This document shows, one piece after another, positions 1 to 11,058 of a DNA stretch of 64,000 nucleotides (positions within the stretch are counted from its first letter, which is position 1; the number at the start of each line of letters is the position of its first letter). The notes below the pieces were generated by a model. The model had not been told where the DNA came from. It saw only the letters and a list, made by a program, of their open reading frames with translations, and searched no databases. Position numbers and translations under genes: made by a program. The DNA is from Periplaneta americana (taxonomy: Eukaryota; Arthropoda; Insecta; Blattodea; Blattidae), in assembly GCF_040183065.1 (NCBI RefSeq), contig NC_091117.1:98544001-98608000 (forward strand), read 5' to 3'.

Positions 1-129
1 GAAGATCCTGAATTCAATTTCTGGCTCAGTTTTTTTTTTCTTTTTTCATTTATTGATGTATTATGTAGATATATTATACAACCAACTACAACTTCGCCAG
101 ATAGATATTTCTAAGGTTCAAATCTGCAT

Positions 130-320
130 GAAAAAAAAAATGGTTTATTTAACGACACTCGCAACTGCAGAGGTTATATTAGCGTCGCCGGTGTGTCCCG
201 CAGGACTCTTTTAAATGCCAGTAAATCTACTGACATGAGCCTATCTCATTTAAACACACTTAAATGCCATCGAACTGGACCGGGATCGAACCCGCAACCG
301 ATTCTACTACCGAGGCCGAC
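130..320 (-). repeat. SINE-A copy 1 (tRNA-derived SINE)
   Basis: Read on the minus strand, this carries a pol III B-box-like GGGTTCGATCCC and a body shared with the copy at 46204-46430 (GGCTCATGTCA..., TCCTGCGGGACA, GTCGTTAAATAAACCAT). It ends in a T-run on the plus strand at 131-140, the A-tail of a minus-strand insertion. TCTGCAT lies on both sides (123-129 and 321-327), the likely target duplication. The tRNA-like head is shorter than in the other copy and I see no good A box, so it is probably 5'-damaged. Confidence 0.8.
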
Positions 321-327
321 TCTGCAT

Positions 328-1335
328 ATCAAGCTTTGTTAATGCCATTAAGTCGATACGAAACAGTGCACAGTTGAGCAGAGAGATCTGTGAAAATGAA
401 AACTCTAAAAAGTGTCGTAAGGTCGAAGGGATTCAGACAAGGGTTGCGGCAACCAAGGAAGTGTGTGACCTCATTATCACACAAGCTAATACCCGATTCC
501 AGTTCATAGATCATCTGATATTATCTTCTCTTCTGTGTCAAGAAAAATTTGAATGCTATAAAAGCTAATTTCCTGAAAATTACCTAAATGTATGTGTGAA
601 GCTTTTCCTAATGCTCGATAAAGACAAACTAAAAACGGAACTCACTGTGTTGTATCAGAGACAAGAATTCAGAAATATCAGTGGCGCAGTCATGCTCTTG
701 TAGTTTCTTCTATCCTAGAACTTGCAGGCCTCATTTTCAGAAGTTGTGAAACTACTACGCATAGCTATTACCATACCAATGACAACTTCCTAACCAGAAC
801 GTTGCTTTTTGTGTTTGAAGAGAGTAATAATATAAGATTCTGATTATTACCACCCTCATTAACTTTATTACTAGCTAGGTGGTAATGCTAGAGATAAGGT
901 TAATACTATATGACTTGTTCTAGTGTGTTTGTGTTTGAAGAGAGTAAAGTCCTATCTTAAAAATACGGTGAGAGAAAGACTGACCGCATTAGTTATGTTT
1001 TCCATTGTAAAGACACGTTAAACGAGATATCGGATTTTAATAAGATGATGGTTCAAAAGTTTGCAACTTACAAGACAAGGCGCATGGAACAATCTTAAAT
1101 AAAGTTAGTTGCTTGGTTTATTTTTGTATGCAGCCCCCCTTAATTCAATACCCACGAGCCGCCACTGGTAGTTAGCAATTGTCGTTAAGATGTCTGACGT
1201 TAAAACATTCATTGACAATTGACGCGAAGGTAAGAAAACAATACAAAAATCGACAGAGAATCAAAGACGAAACGTGCCAATGCTAATATTGTGTGCACAA
1301 TAAATTAGCCAAGAGAGCTATTAAGCACTCGCCAT
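328..1335. other. Stretch without a recognised gene; 20-bp direct repeat
   Basis: I see no coding similarity here. The only structure is an exact 20-bp direct repeat (TTTGTGTTTGAAGAGAGTAA) at 808-827 and 929-948, about 100 bp apart. The intervening DNA contains a short imperfect hairpin (ATTACCACC ... GGTGGTAAT). This is the left flank of the large hAT insertion beginning at 1344. Confidence 0.5.
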
Positions 1336-1391
1336 ATGGAAACCAGTGGCGAAGCTACATTCATGCAACTGGGTATTCTAAAAATCATACC

Positions 1392-3553
1392 TTATATTTT
1401 TTTGTAGATAAACTCCAGTCGGAGTGTTTTTCGCTCTGCAAAGATGTCGATGATGCGTTCTTTGAAGATGTCGTCCCTGGAAAGACTGTTTAACAAACCC
1501 TTCTCAATAGCCAGAGTACTCAAATTGCTCAGTCTAGAATCTGACATGGAGTTCCTTAAAAATGTCTTAACTCTCTTCAATGCACTCATACTTCGTTCAC
1601 TCGACGCAGTAGATACAGGGAAGGTGAGAATCAGTCTTATGAGCCACACTGTTTCTTGATAGATTTTTTCTAAGCCATTGTTCAAAAAAAAATTCAGCAA
1701 CAAACCTGCAGGCAAATGCTTTGTTTGGTCAGAATAAACGTTTGTGAGTTCATTTTGAAGCTGTTCACTGTCAAAGTATGGATACTTTTTTACCAATGCA
1801 CTCAACGTAAGTGACGGAAACACTGATCTATAAGCAGGGAACTGTTTTTCATCGAGTAATTCAACAAAATTAAAGTTTTTAAGATCTTCAAATCTCGATT
1901 CCATCTGTGTCACTATGGTATCAATTATTTCAAAAGCTAGGACTTGTAGTGTCATAAATGATCCTGATCCTGCCTCATTGTTCAGTACCTTAGCATCTTT
2001 GATGCACTCCTCAACAGTTTCCTGATTTCTAAGAGATTTTACATTCGTTATAGCAAGTTTTACTTCATGATTGCAAATGCTGATATTTGATGTACACTTT
2101 ATTTGCAACACACTGTATAAGTGGTCAATGTAAACAAATATTTTCTGATAAAAACACAACAAGAAAATGAAGGTTGGATCTTCTGATCTTCTTAACAAAC
2201 CAACAGCGCCATTATAGGAATCTCCATCTCAGTCTTCATCATTGTCAATAATATGAGACATCGCTCTTCTTAGTTCCTGAAAGTGAGCAGTTATAGTTGC
2301 TGTAGCTCTAGAGTGATAATTCCAGCGCGTAGTGCTTGCTTGAGGGAGTTTGAAACCTGCCTCTCTTAAAAGCATAGATCTTTTTGAAGATTTACTGAAA
2401 AATGTGTGAAAGGCTGTCAAATCATAAACAAAGAGACGAACTTTCTTAATCGTTTTGGCACCATACAAAAGTACCAGATTAAGTCTGTGAGCGTAACAAT
2501 GAATGAACATTGCATTAGGGCACTGCTGCTTAATTATCGCATTAACACCACCACGAGAGCCTGACATCACTGAAGCTCCATCATAAGTTTGACAGATGAG
2601 CTTATTTTCAACTTTGCTGTCTTTCATCACATTCAAGATAACAGTTGATAAACCTTCGGCGGTTTTGTCTTTTGATACATCAAAGAATCCTAAAAACCGT
2701 TCTTGTACTGAATCGTTCACACAATAACGAAATATAACACTCATCTGTGATTTACAAGACACATCTAGTGTTTCATCTGCTTGAACTGACACGAATTCCG
2801 CCAAGTCTAATTCCTTCTGAATTGTTTCCTTGACTACTAATGTTGCACATTCAATGAATTCATTTTGGATTTCACTTGAAGTCCCTTTAAAGCCCGATAT
2901 GGATTCCAACTTTTCTCTAACAAACTGCTCTTCTTGCGCAAGCATGTCCAATATTTCTAGGTAATTGCCTTTATTTTCTGACTGATCGCTCTCATCGTGT
3001 CCACGAAATGCGAGCTCTTGCTTTCCCAAGAAGCAGATGACTTGAATCAGTCTGCCAAGATATCGTCTATTGCGACTCACCATTTCGTTGTGCTTGAGAC
3101 TCGAGAGCCGAGCCGCTTCTGATAGAGCATGCTCTATTCTGAGCTGTCCCAGAAGATGATATCGTTCCCAATTAAGAATATGTTTCTTAGAAATTTGATG
3201 TTTTCGTGCTCTACGATGGAAGTTTTCATGCATGCAATCCCAGTTTCACTCCATTCTTTATTATCGCCTTCACCACCAAACAGAAGACAAACGTAACAAT
3301 GCATCATGCCGGTCGTTACACTTGTTGTTAACCATTCATATTGCTCATACCACTGAGACTGAAACTTACGTGACTGATGTTTATCACGCTGTACAATGTT
3401 TAGATGAGGTTTTGGTCTTCTCTCTTTCACTGCACATTTCTCTGCATAGGACAACGAAGAAAATGGTCTTGATTTCAGATACACTATTAGATCACTACAC
3501 TGATCCATGTTTTTAAATTCACAAACAAACATGCACTGAAATACCGCTCTCAC
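1392..3553 (-). pseudogene. hAT transposase, ZMYM1-like (DUF4371 plus hAT dimerisation), broken
   Basis: This is the transposase of the surrounding hAT element, and would be a DNA-binding nuclear enzyme that cuts and pastes it. It reads in three blocks. Block 3134-3553 carries a TTF-like zinc-finger region (CYVCLLFGGEG, W..TG). Block 2229-3233 holds the DUF4371/RNase-H-like core (FVSVQADETLDVSCKSQMSV, then YDGASVMSG, then HCYAHRLNLVL). Block 1392-2198 ends in the hAT dimerisation motif (SSERSMSALKRVKTFLRN). The first and second blocks are joined by a frameshift. The second and third are in the same frame, separated by a TGA at 2229-2231. With only two visible lesions it is a fairly young relic. 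Confidence 0.85.
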
Positions 3554-3879
3554 TTCACTTCATCGCGTGGTTATTTAAAGACACTGCTGCTAACCAATAC
3601 AGTCATGCTCCTGCGTCGAAAAGTGTAATTAGAAAAAGTTCGTTTTCACGAAGTATTCTTTACCAACCGTTAAATGTATTTTCAATTTTCACGTTCGTTT
3701 CAGTAGCTAATCTAATTCGAATTCTATACTATAAGTGTATTCGTAGTACCGAAATACCGCACCCACAGTTGACTGAATAAAAACGAAAAGTGAATAAATG
3801 GATGATACACGATAATAATGAACACAACTGCACTTTACGGAAACAGACCGACGAAAAATGAATACTGTCCTCTAGTATA

Positions 3880-5253
3880 AGTATCGCAGATCTTTTTGTC
3901 ACTTGTGAGGAAAGAGGAAGTTAGCAAGCGAGCCTTTATGGTGATGGTCCTGTGCAGGATTGGGTCAAACAAAGGGACTCGGGTAGACAAGGGAGGAGCA
4001 TTGACACAAAGGAAAGTATACTCAGTTGCTTAGAAGAAATCGACCTGTAGGCGAGACGCCTCCATTACTTTTAAACTAAAATACAGTAGATCTACTAAAA
4101 GAGGATGAACAAGAGAGATCGTTCTTAATGTATAACATTTTATGAGGAAATAACCAGAATAGTAAAAAATAAGTAGCAGATGCAAACAAGATGTCTAACA
4201 AATGTGAAGGCCACACCTGTGGAGTAACGGTAGCGCGTCTGGCCGCGAAACCTGGTGGCCCGGGTTCGATTCCCGGTCGGGGCAAATTACTTGGTTGAGG
4301 TTTTTTCCGGGGTTTTCCCTCAACCCAATATGAGCAAATGCTGGGTAACTTTCGGTGCTCGACTCTGGACTCATTTCACCCGCATTATCACCATCTCATT
4401 CAGACGCTAAATAACCTAAGATGTTGATAAAGCGTTGTAAAATAATCTACTTAAAAAATAAGAAAAACAAAGGTGAAGAGGATTTTGCCTGAACAAAAAT
4501 AACATGAAGCTGAAGGATTATCAATGAGTGAATCAGGGAAGAAACGTCAATGCAAAAGACCGCTATGTTGAATGAGAGCGTGGTGACTTTTCACTCTCAT
4601 TTGCAGAGCAGTTATTTTTATTTAAAATGAATATGATAGGGGCCATCGCCTCAAGTCAGATTATAGATAGTCTTTTTTTTTTTATCCAGCAACATTTACA
4701 GTGGTGCTGGGAACTGGACAGTGTTCACCAGCCAATAACGAGTGGTGTGACCACAGTTGTGCAGATTCAAGCCCCTCTCGACAGAGGAGTTTTCTTAACC
4801 AAGACAATTTTAAAAGAACAATAGCCTGTTCTCTTTTTGAGGGAAAGATTTCATTTGATGGAATTTGTAGTGACAAGATAAAAAAAGGGATCTTATGCGT
4901 TTCTCGTGTTTTTCATGTCTATAAAAGACCGCTATTGATATTGACGACTTTGACAAATGGAGATCATAATAATAACAAAATACAATGAAAGCAGTAGTGA
5001 TAGTGTTGTGGAAAAAATTTCCAACAATAACAATAAACTCACAGTCTGTAACGTTTTATTAGATTTGGTTTTCTTAACTTATTGGCATTATAGGACTATT
5101 TACACGAGTTCTGAGTGTACTTCTACTGTCACGGCGTTTGGCAGGATGGTGTCTGTAGGGGGTTGCAGCTGGTTGGGAGAATACAAATTGGACAGTGACT
5201 CGCTTCTTTGTTTAACATTTAAAATTTCAGGGGCCAAAAAGATCTGCGATACT
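3880..5253. repeat. Exact 19-bp inverted-repeat pair, possible nested non-autonomous element
   Basis: AGTATCGCAGATCTTTTTG at 3880-3898 recurs exactly as its reverse complement at 5235-5253, 1.3 kb away. The interval contains the SINE-B copy at 4210-4466 and no credible coding sequence. This could be a MITE inserted into the hAT interior, or subterminal repeats of an unrelated element. I could not identify a target duplication, so the boundary interpretation is inference. Confidence 0.45.
4210..4466 (+). repeat. SINE-B copy 1 (tRNA-derived SINE)
   Basis: The tRNA-like head has an A-box-like stretch (TGGAGTAACGGTAGCGCG) and a near-perfect B box (GGGTTCGATTCCC). The family body follows (GGTTGAGG, GGGGTTTTCCCTCAACCC, CTGGGTAACTTTCGGTGC, GACGCTAAATAACCT) and it ends GATAAAGCGTTGTAAAATAA. 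The target duplication is ACAAATGTGAAG at 4198-4209 against ACAAAGGTGAAG at 4467-4478, one mismatch. It is nested inside the large hAT element. Confidence 0.9.
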
Positions 5254-6165
5254 TTTTTTATACCATAATTTCTCACACACTGACAGACTGCAGCTTTGCC
5301 AACCGTGGCCGAATTCGGCTAAACGTAGCTTTTAGCAGAATGGTCGTAGTCGAATGGCAAAGTGTAGCCGAATGAGATTCCATCGAATGACCATTTGTGA
5401 ATACTTGATTTTATTTGTAAACACGTTCTTCTATCAAATTTTATTTTCTCACACTCTAATAACCATAAGAAGTTTCTCGCTTCCTCAAAAAAATTACGAA
5501 AACATAATAGAAAATTTAAGTTAGGACTGAATTCCGGACACTGCGACCATTATTTATGGCAAGGAAAACTTTATTATTTTCAGTTTTCTTTTCCTGTTAT
5601 GTGAATTGCGCCCATTGTTTAATGGTCAATTCCTCGATTGGTGAATTCGCCGACACCTGACAGTGTCTTTATTGGGAGTCGACTATGCAACAAAAATGAA
5701 CTGGCCCTAAATTAATGCATGACATATCCAACACATCCGCCTTCGAACATTGTAACTATAGCATAGGTCATAGATTCTGGTTATTACTCTGTGAATGTGT
5801 GTTGCTTCATTTTGGTATTTGTAGCTGAATTTCGGACCTTTGTAGCAGACTCACTAGTATTAAGGTTGGTGACGCTGAATGACACGTCCGGAGCATGTCC
5901 AGAGTCTAGGCTCTTTCCAGACTTCACAGCACACGGTTTAGCATTAGTGACGTATGCAAGCACTCCGCTTGGCGCATGCGCATATGCTTTCTCTATCAGC
6001 TGCAGCGAGCCTCATTTGAAGCAGTCTCCTCATTCAGTGAGTGTATAACTCATTGGTGAGTAGCCATAATGTAGTTGTGCGCTGGTCCCGCGCCGAGGAG
6101 CTGGCGTCAATCCTTCCGTAACTAGAGAGCATAATACCGAAAACTAGAGATTTCATTTACTTATA
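5254..6165. other. Non-coding interior of the hAT element
   Basis: No recognisable gene or RNA is visible. Around 5870-6110 the sequence is somewhat richer in G+C than its neighbours. It ends at the 12-bp target duplication (6166-6177) that marks the 3' side of the LINE-J insertion. Confidence 0.4.
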
Positions 6166-6344
6166 CCAATGGAAACATTTTTTCTTTTTTAAATTCGTCA
6201 ACTTTTGGATACAGTATCGAAATCTTGGGTGATCTCCCGACTGTTCCTAATTACTTTTACTTATTGCTGAGAGGTAGTTCATTTATGATGCTGCACTCCC
6301 GTCATAACCAGGATGAACAGCGTGAAAACAAATTTGACAGATAA

Positions 6345-9089
6345 CTATGAGAGGAGGAACAAAGGTGTACGATGTCTTGTGTAGTACTGAGGGTTATAAG
6401 TTCCTAGTTTTGATACATACACATTTTGGTGGGAATGTGCCTGTTTATAAAATGTTTCAGCGAATCTTCTAATGATAACTGGGATACTTTCCACTTTTAG
6501 ATCTTGATGTATCTCTTCGTTTCTTGTGTACCACCCGCTGTTATGAATTACACGTAATACTTTATTTTGTACAACTCGAATGGGATCTAATGTTGTCTTA
6601 GGTGCGTATCCCCATACTGTAGAACCATACAAAAGCACTGATCTAATCAGCAATTTATAAATTGTCACTTTTTTAGATGTTGACAATGCACGTGTTTTTA
6701 AAAGGGGATACAGTTGTACCATTCTTGCTATTGTTTTTGCTCGTGTATTTGCAATGTTGGTATGCCATAACAGACGACTATCCAAATGGATTCCAAGATA
6801 CTTAACAGAATCCTGAAATTCAAGGGCAATACCATACAGTGTGAGTTTAGTTTGTGGTACACTTCGAGTTCTACTGAAGGCTATGACTTGACTCTTCATT
6901 GTATTTACAGTTAAGCGCCAATGTTGGAACCATTCTTCTATAAGGTGGACATGCCGTTGAAGTCGACCAATGGCTAGATCGGCATTACGATGTGTAGTGT
7001 ATGCTAGTGTATCATCTGCATATAAGGCTAACCTGGTGACGTCAGTTTCTGGAAGATCTGAAGTATATGCACAATATAAGTAAGGGCCCAATACTGAGCC
7101 TTGCGGAACTCCTCCTTGAATTTTCTTTTGTCTTGATAAACAGCCGTCTTCCTTAACACAGAAACGTCTGTTCCGAAGAAAATCAGCAATAATATGAATC
7201 AGTGCATCAGGAACCTCTGATTGGATTAATTTATAAATTATACCAGTATGCCACACAGAGTCAAATGCACTTTTGACATCGAGAAATATTGCTACGGTAG
7301 TAGCTCTGTTATTGAAACCGATAGTTGTTTGTTCAACAAGACGCAGCAGTTGGTGTGTTGTGGAGAGACCTTGTTGATATGCAGCCTGATAGGGTGGAAT
7401 AAGGTTTGGTGCACTGTGTAGAAGTCTGGTCATAAGAATTCGTTCAAATACTTTGCCAAGAGCATTAATCAAACTTATTGGTCTGCGATTTGCTGGAACC
7501 TTTGGATTTTTCTTTTGTTTGGGAATGGCAGTAATATATGCAAGTTTCCAAGCATCTGGAAAATATCGATGAGCTATACACTGATTGAAAAGCTTGGTAA
7601 TATACATAAGTGCCTTTCTAGGTAAGTTTTTAAGTTCCATGTTGTTAATTTTATCAGGACCTGGTGCCTTTTTAGGTTTAAGGCGTTTAATAATGGTTTT
7701 GACTTCTGACGGGCTCGTTAAACAAATGTACTGGAATACGGGACATAGTAGGAATGTGCTGACAGTTTTCTCGACATGGCGATAATGTTCAACTAAGCTG
7801 TCACATTCATTAGCAGGTTTAAATTGGTTCTCAAAACAATCGGCTACCAGTTCAGCTTTTTCACAAGACTTATAAACTGGGCCATCTTTGCCATGTAAAG
7901 GTTGATTTTTAGAGTAGGAATCATGTTTGGTTAACCGTTTGGTGATTGTCCAAATTTTGTTTGACTGTCCTGCATCAGCAACATCTTTTTCAAATTTCGA
8001 AACTTTGATTTCTAGTGCCATTTTGTGCACTCTATTTTTCATAATGTTATATACGTTTTTGTCAATTTGTGATCTAGTTTTTTGCCAGCGCTTACGAGCT
8101 CTCTGTTTAGCCATTCTTAGTAGTCGTAAATTCGAGTTTTGATGGAGATAACTTTGTATTGGTTCTTTCTCTAGTGAAGCATATTTTGCTGCTTTCAAAG
8201 TATTTTCAAAGATTTTAATTCCTTCATCAATGTCTTCTTTTGTTGTAATCAATGGATTAGCAGAAATTGGTTGTGAAATATATCCTCGATAGGACGACCA
8301 ATCCATGCTGCTTAAGAAAGCTTGAGGAAATAGCCTCTCAGTAGTTGCTCTTTCAATGATTAAAACAACAGGGTTATGATCAGAGGACAGTTCTTGTAAA
8401 GTGTCTATAAACAGGGGTAAAGAATTACATCTGAAAAGAAATCCATCAAGTACATCTGGTTTATGATTTGCATTTTGAGGGTAGAAAGTAGGTTTGTTAG
8501 GAGCTAAGATTTGATAGCCGTGCTTGTCAGCATGTTTTGAGAGTATGCGACCTCTGGTTGTTGTTACGCGTGAATTCCACTCAATGTTCTTAGCGTTGAA
8601 GTCACCGCCAATTATAAAATTATTTGATATACAGGATATTGCATCAAGTTCTGAAACTAAGAAAGGCTTATTTGGAGAGCAATACATCGATCCAATTAAA
8701 ATGGTTTCGTTAATGTACTGAATTTCAATTAAAGTTATAGATATGTGTGTAAGCTGGGGTGATTGTATTCTGTAGTGTCTAATACAATTTTTAATTAAGA
8801 TAGCTGTTCCACCAAAAGGGCCATTACTTCCATCAGAGCGATACACTGTATAATTTTTAACGCTGAGTCTCTTATTAGGTGTTAATTGAGTTTCTGTGAT
8901 TAAAAACACATCTATATCATGCTGATGTAAAAAGTCGTCAAGTACATTTTTATCCCTAGTCACTCCATTGGCATTCCAGGTCACTATTTTTAGTGGCTTG
9001 TGTAACTTTTGTCTGGGTTTATTTTGTTCCAATTCCAAACAGACTAGAAACACCATCAATGAACACTGATATTTTATTAAAAATATCAT
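6345..9089 (-). CDS. LINE-J ORF2: endonuclease-reverse transcriptase, intact 914 codons
   Basis: This enzyme nicks target DNA and reverse transcribes the element RNA in place. The N-terminal third is an apurinic-type endonuclease: WNANGV near residue 39, ITETQL, GTAILIKN, GGDFNAKNIEWNSR, SSDHNPVVL. The central part is a reverse transcriptase: KKAPGPDKI, RRPISLINALGKVFERI, FLDVKSAFDSVWH, GGVPQGSVLGP, and the catalytic LALYADDTLAYT. The C-terminal part has the usual Jockey-type GSTVWGYAP and VVQNKVLRVI motifs. It overlaps ORF1 by about 70 bases in another frame, as is common in these elements. The start is the first in-frame ATG; the conserved domain begins about 30 codons later, so initiation might be downstream. 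No internal stop or frameshift is visible. Confidence 0.93.
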   Translation of the reverse strand: MIFLIKYQCSLMVFLVCLELEQNKPRQKLHKPLKIVTWNANGVTRDKNVLDDFLHQHDIDVFLITETQLTPNKRLSVKNYTVYRSDGSNGPFGGTAILIKNCIRHYRIQSPQLTHISITLIEIQYINETILIGSMYCSPNKPFLVSELDAISCISNNFIIGGDFNAKNIEWNSRVTTTRGRILSKHADKHGYQILAPNKPTFYPQNANHKPDVLDGFLFRCNSLPLFIDTLQELSSDHNPVVLIIERATTERLFPQAFLSSMDWSSYRGYISQPISANPLITTKEDIDEGIKIFENTLKAAKYASLEKEPIQSYLHQNSNLRLLRMAKQRARKRWQKTRSQIDKNVYNIMKNRVHKMALEIKVSKFEKDVADAGQSNKIWTITKRLTKHDSYSKNQPLHGKDGPVYKSCEKAELVADCFENQFKPANECDSLVEHYRHVEKTVSTFLLCPVFQYICLTSPSEVKTIIKRLKPKKAPGPDKINNMELKNLPRKALMYITKLFNQCIAHRYFPDAWKLAYITAIPKQKKNPKVPANRRPISLINALGKVFERILMTRLLHSAPNLIPPYQAAYQQGLSTTHQLLRLVEQTTIGFNNRATTVAIFLDVKSAFDSVWHTGIIYKLIQSEVPDALIHIIADFLRNRRFCVKEDGCLSRQKKIQGGVPQGSVLGPYLYCAYTSDLPETDVTRLALYADDTLAYTTHRNADLAIGRLQRHVHLIEEWFQHWRLTVNTMKSQVIAFSRTRSVPQTKLTLYGIALEFQDSVKYLGIHLDSRLLWHTNIANTRAKTIARMVQLYPLLKTRALSTSKKVTIYKLLIRSVLLYGSTVWGYAPKTTLDPIRVVQNKVLRVIHNSGWYTRNEEIHQDLKVESIPVIIRRFAETFYKQAHSHQNVYVSKLGTYNPQYYTRHRTPLFLLS

Positions 9090-10507
9090 TTTGTTGCTTC
9101 ACTTGCAAGAAGGTTTGATGTAAACATCTTAAATAATAACTGATATTGAATGTTTTTAAAAAGTTCCACCATTCTCTCAATTCATGAAAAAATTGACTGA
9201 AAGATGAACTGTCAGCAAATTGATCTGGTGCCTGTCGAGTATTATTATCGATATTTACCTTTCGGAATCCTTTAATAACCTGTTGAGTGACAGGAAGTGG
9301 AGGAAAAGACTGGGCAGAAAGATCTGGCTGCTTCTTATGGGTAGGATTCCTGGTTTTCACTCCATTTACGTAAGCTTGGTATTTTGGGCACTGTCTAAAA
9401 TTAGCAGGATGATCCCCTTGGCAATTTGCACATTTTGCAGGAATAGAAGTAGGTTTTTGACAAGAATATGATTCATGGTTCTCACCACATTTAACACATC
9501 GTGATTGGATGTGGCATGAATAAGCCTTGTGGCCAAACCCTTGACACTTGTAACATTGAATCGCCTCTTGCCGGGAGATGTAATCTTCAATTTCCACTCT
9601 AAGATGGCAAAGACTGCGTAACTGACGAATATCGGGTTTGTCTTGTAATTGATTTACTGTCAGGACCCAAATTGGCATAGGCAACCATGTCATTAAGCCT
9701 GTGTTTTCTTCTTGGACTTTTTTCCTTAATTGTCGAACTGACTCAATAGGATAATTTAAACTCCGAAGTTCAGTTAGGATTTCTTCAGACGAGGATTCAT
9801 TTGGAAGTCCTTTGTAGTACAACTTTCAATACTTTTGAAATGTTATAAGGAAAGGTATAGAAATTATATTTTTGCAGAATCAAATAATCTTGTAATTTCT
9901 CAAAATCATCTTTTGTTGAAACATATAGTTTCAGACCGACAGGACTAAACTTCCCTTCTGCTAATATTTGAAGCGAGTTCTTCAAAGTTTGTTGCAACTT
10001 AAAGTAATCAACTTTACTTGTTACCACAATAGGGGGTGGTGGCTTATGTTTCCGACTTCCATTTTGGGAATTTGCAGATTTTTCTTCTGTGGTGGAAAAA
10101 TCCATTTGTGATGTAGGTTGTTGACTTATAGAATTATCTATTTCAATTTCTGGATCTTCTAATAGTGGTTGGAAAACATTGTTAGTTTTCACCGGAACTG
10201 TAGTTCCCATTTTCTTATACAAACGAGTAGCTGAAGTTCGGGGAAGAACTCCCTTCATTTTACTATGTACTGACTTGAATTTAAATTCATGTATGTCGGC
10301 TTCTCTAGCTGAGGATATTTTTCCGACTTTACGCCGTGTTCCAGAAAAGTTGTGAACTCTTATGCGAATATGCGAAGAAATGGCATTCTTCTCCAGTTGT
10401 GGATTTATAGCAGCATCATAGATGTCTGAATGAACCTGAGCAGTAGTTATAATTTCACTGAAATCACTCGAATTTTCATTAGAAGTCATATTGAATAAAC
10501 TACACAA
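9019..10507 (-). pseudogene. LINE-J ORF1: gag-like nucleic-acid-binding protein with one frameshift
   Basis: ORF1 packages the element RNA. It reads as 236 codons (9797-10507) and then 267 codons (9019-9822) in another frame. The break lies near 9820-9830, where KVLKVVL should run on into KGLPNESSSEE. The first block has a low-complexity N terminus, then the beginning of a PRE-C2HC-like domain. The second block finishes that domain and carries three zinc knuckles: CYKCQGFGHKAYSC, CVKCGENHESYSC and CANCQGDHPANFRQC. A proline-rich stretch (QSFPPLP) follows. Without the single frameshift it would be about 500 residues, typical for Jockey ORF1. Confidence 0.88.
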
Positions 10508-10824
10508 TGGGTCCGTCTACAGACGGCCCAAAAACGAAGAGAATGTAACTCAAATAAATATAATAATTGTAATTAACACACAAAAATTAAGAACTTGCTT
10601 TCAGCACAAATTTTAAATAATCTGAACACTAGTGAAAGTTAAACACAATATGAGCACTGTACGCAACAACACGCAGCTACTAACTGACTAGCACTGCTCT
10701 CCACCGCGTACCACAGCCAACTAGCCAATGGAAACAGGAAAATGAAAATGCGCTTATTTCTTGAAAATCCCATGGGTATTCTAAGGCTCACAGATTACCC
10801 TTCAGCTTCGCCCCTGATGGAAAC

Positions 10825-11058
10825 TGTAAGTTTGGCAACTCAACCGTTGTTACCATAGCAACAGGCCTACCACGCTATGTGACATTCAGTTGTTTTTCCG
10901 ATCGCAACGCTCCTGTCATGTCCCATCTTAAAAAAAAAAAAAACAAGTATAGTGAGATTACTGTTGATGATATAGCATGATTTTGCTATTTCTGCACTTT
11001 TATAGCGGGTTTTAAAAAATCAACTTGGCGACACTGATGCAGATCATAGTACAATAGG
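10825..11058. other. Spacer right of the large hAT element
   Basis: No gene is seen. The pre-insertion site of the hAT can be read by joining the DNA before 1344 to the DNA from 10825. A 14-base A-run is at about 10930-10943. Confidence 0.4.

Larger units (their letters stand above)
6178..10724 (-). mobile_element. LINE-J: full-length Jockey-like non-LTR retrotransposon
   Basis: A minus-strand element of about 4.55 kb with 5' leader (10508-10724), gag-like ORF1, EN-RT ORF2, and a short 3' region ending in an A-rich tail (T-run on plus at 6178-6190). An exact 12-bp target duplication, CCAATGGAAACA, lies at 6166-6177 and 10725-10736. It sits entirely inside the hAT element, so it is the younger insertion. 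Gene order, CCHC knuckles in ORF1 and a C-terminal extension in ORF2 without RNase H fit the Jockey group; the exact clade is inference. Confidence 0.92.
1344..10816. mobile_element. hAT element with nested LINE and SINE, exact 8-bp TSD
   Basis: The left end begins CAGTGGCGAAGCT (1344-1356). The right end, reverse complemented, begins CAGGGGCGAAGCT (10804-10816), so the terminal repeat matches at 12 of 13 positions. The flanking 8-mers are identical: ATGGAAAC at 1336-1343 and 10817-10824. An 8-bp duplication and CAG-type ends are diagnostic of the hAT superfamily. Inside are a broken transposase gene (1392-3553), a SINE-B (4210-4466), an inverted-repeat pair (3880-5253) and a complete LINE-J (6178-10724). 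Removing the LINE and one copy of its TSD leaves about 4.9 kb. Confidence 0.88.

Noticed and set aside
329..568. Two overlapping short open frames on opposite strands
   Set aside because: No similarity to known proteins, overlap with the SINE flank, and length expected by chance.
4076..4285. Open frame MPRPGIEPGPPGFAARR...
   Set aside because: It is the antisense reading of the SINE-B tRNA-like head, a well-known spurious peptide from tRNA-derived repeats.
5791..6048. 85-codon plus-strand open frame
   Set aside because: No recognisable domain and no supporting context; probably chance in a slightly GC-richer part of the hAT interior.
7585..8721. Several 65-71-codon frames opposite LINE-J ORF2
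   Set aside because: Antisense shadows of an intact conserved coding sequence.
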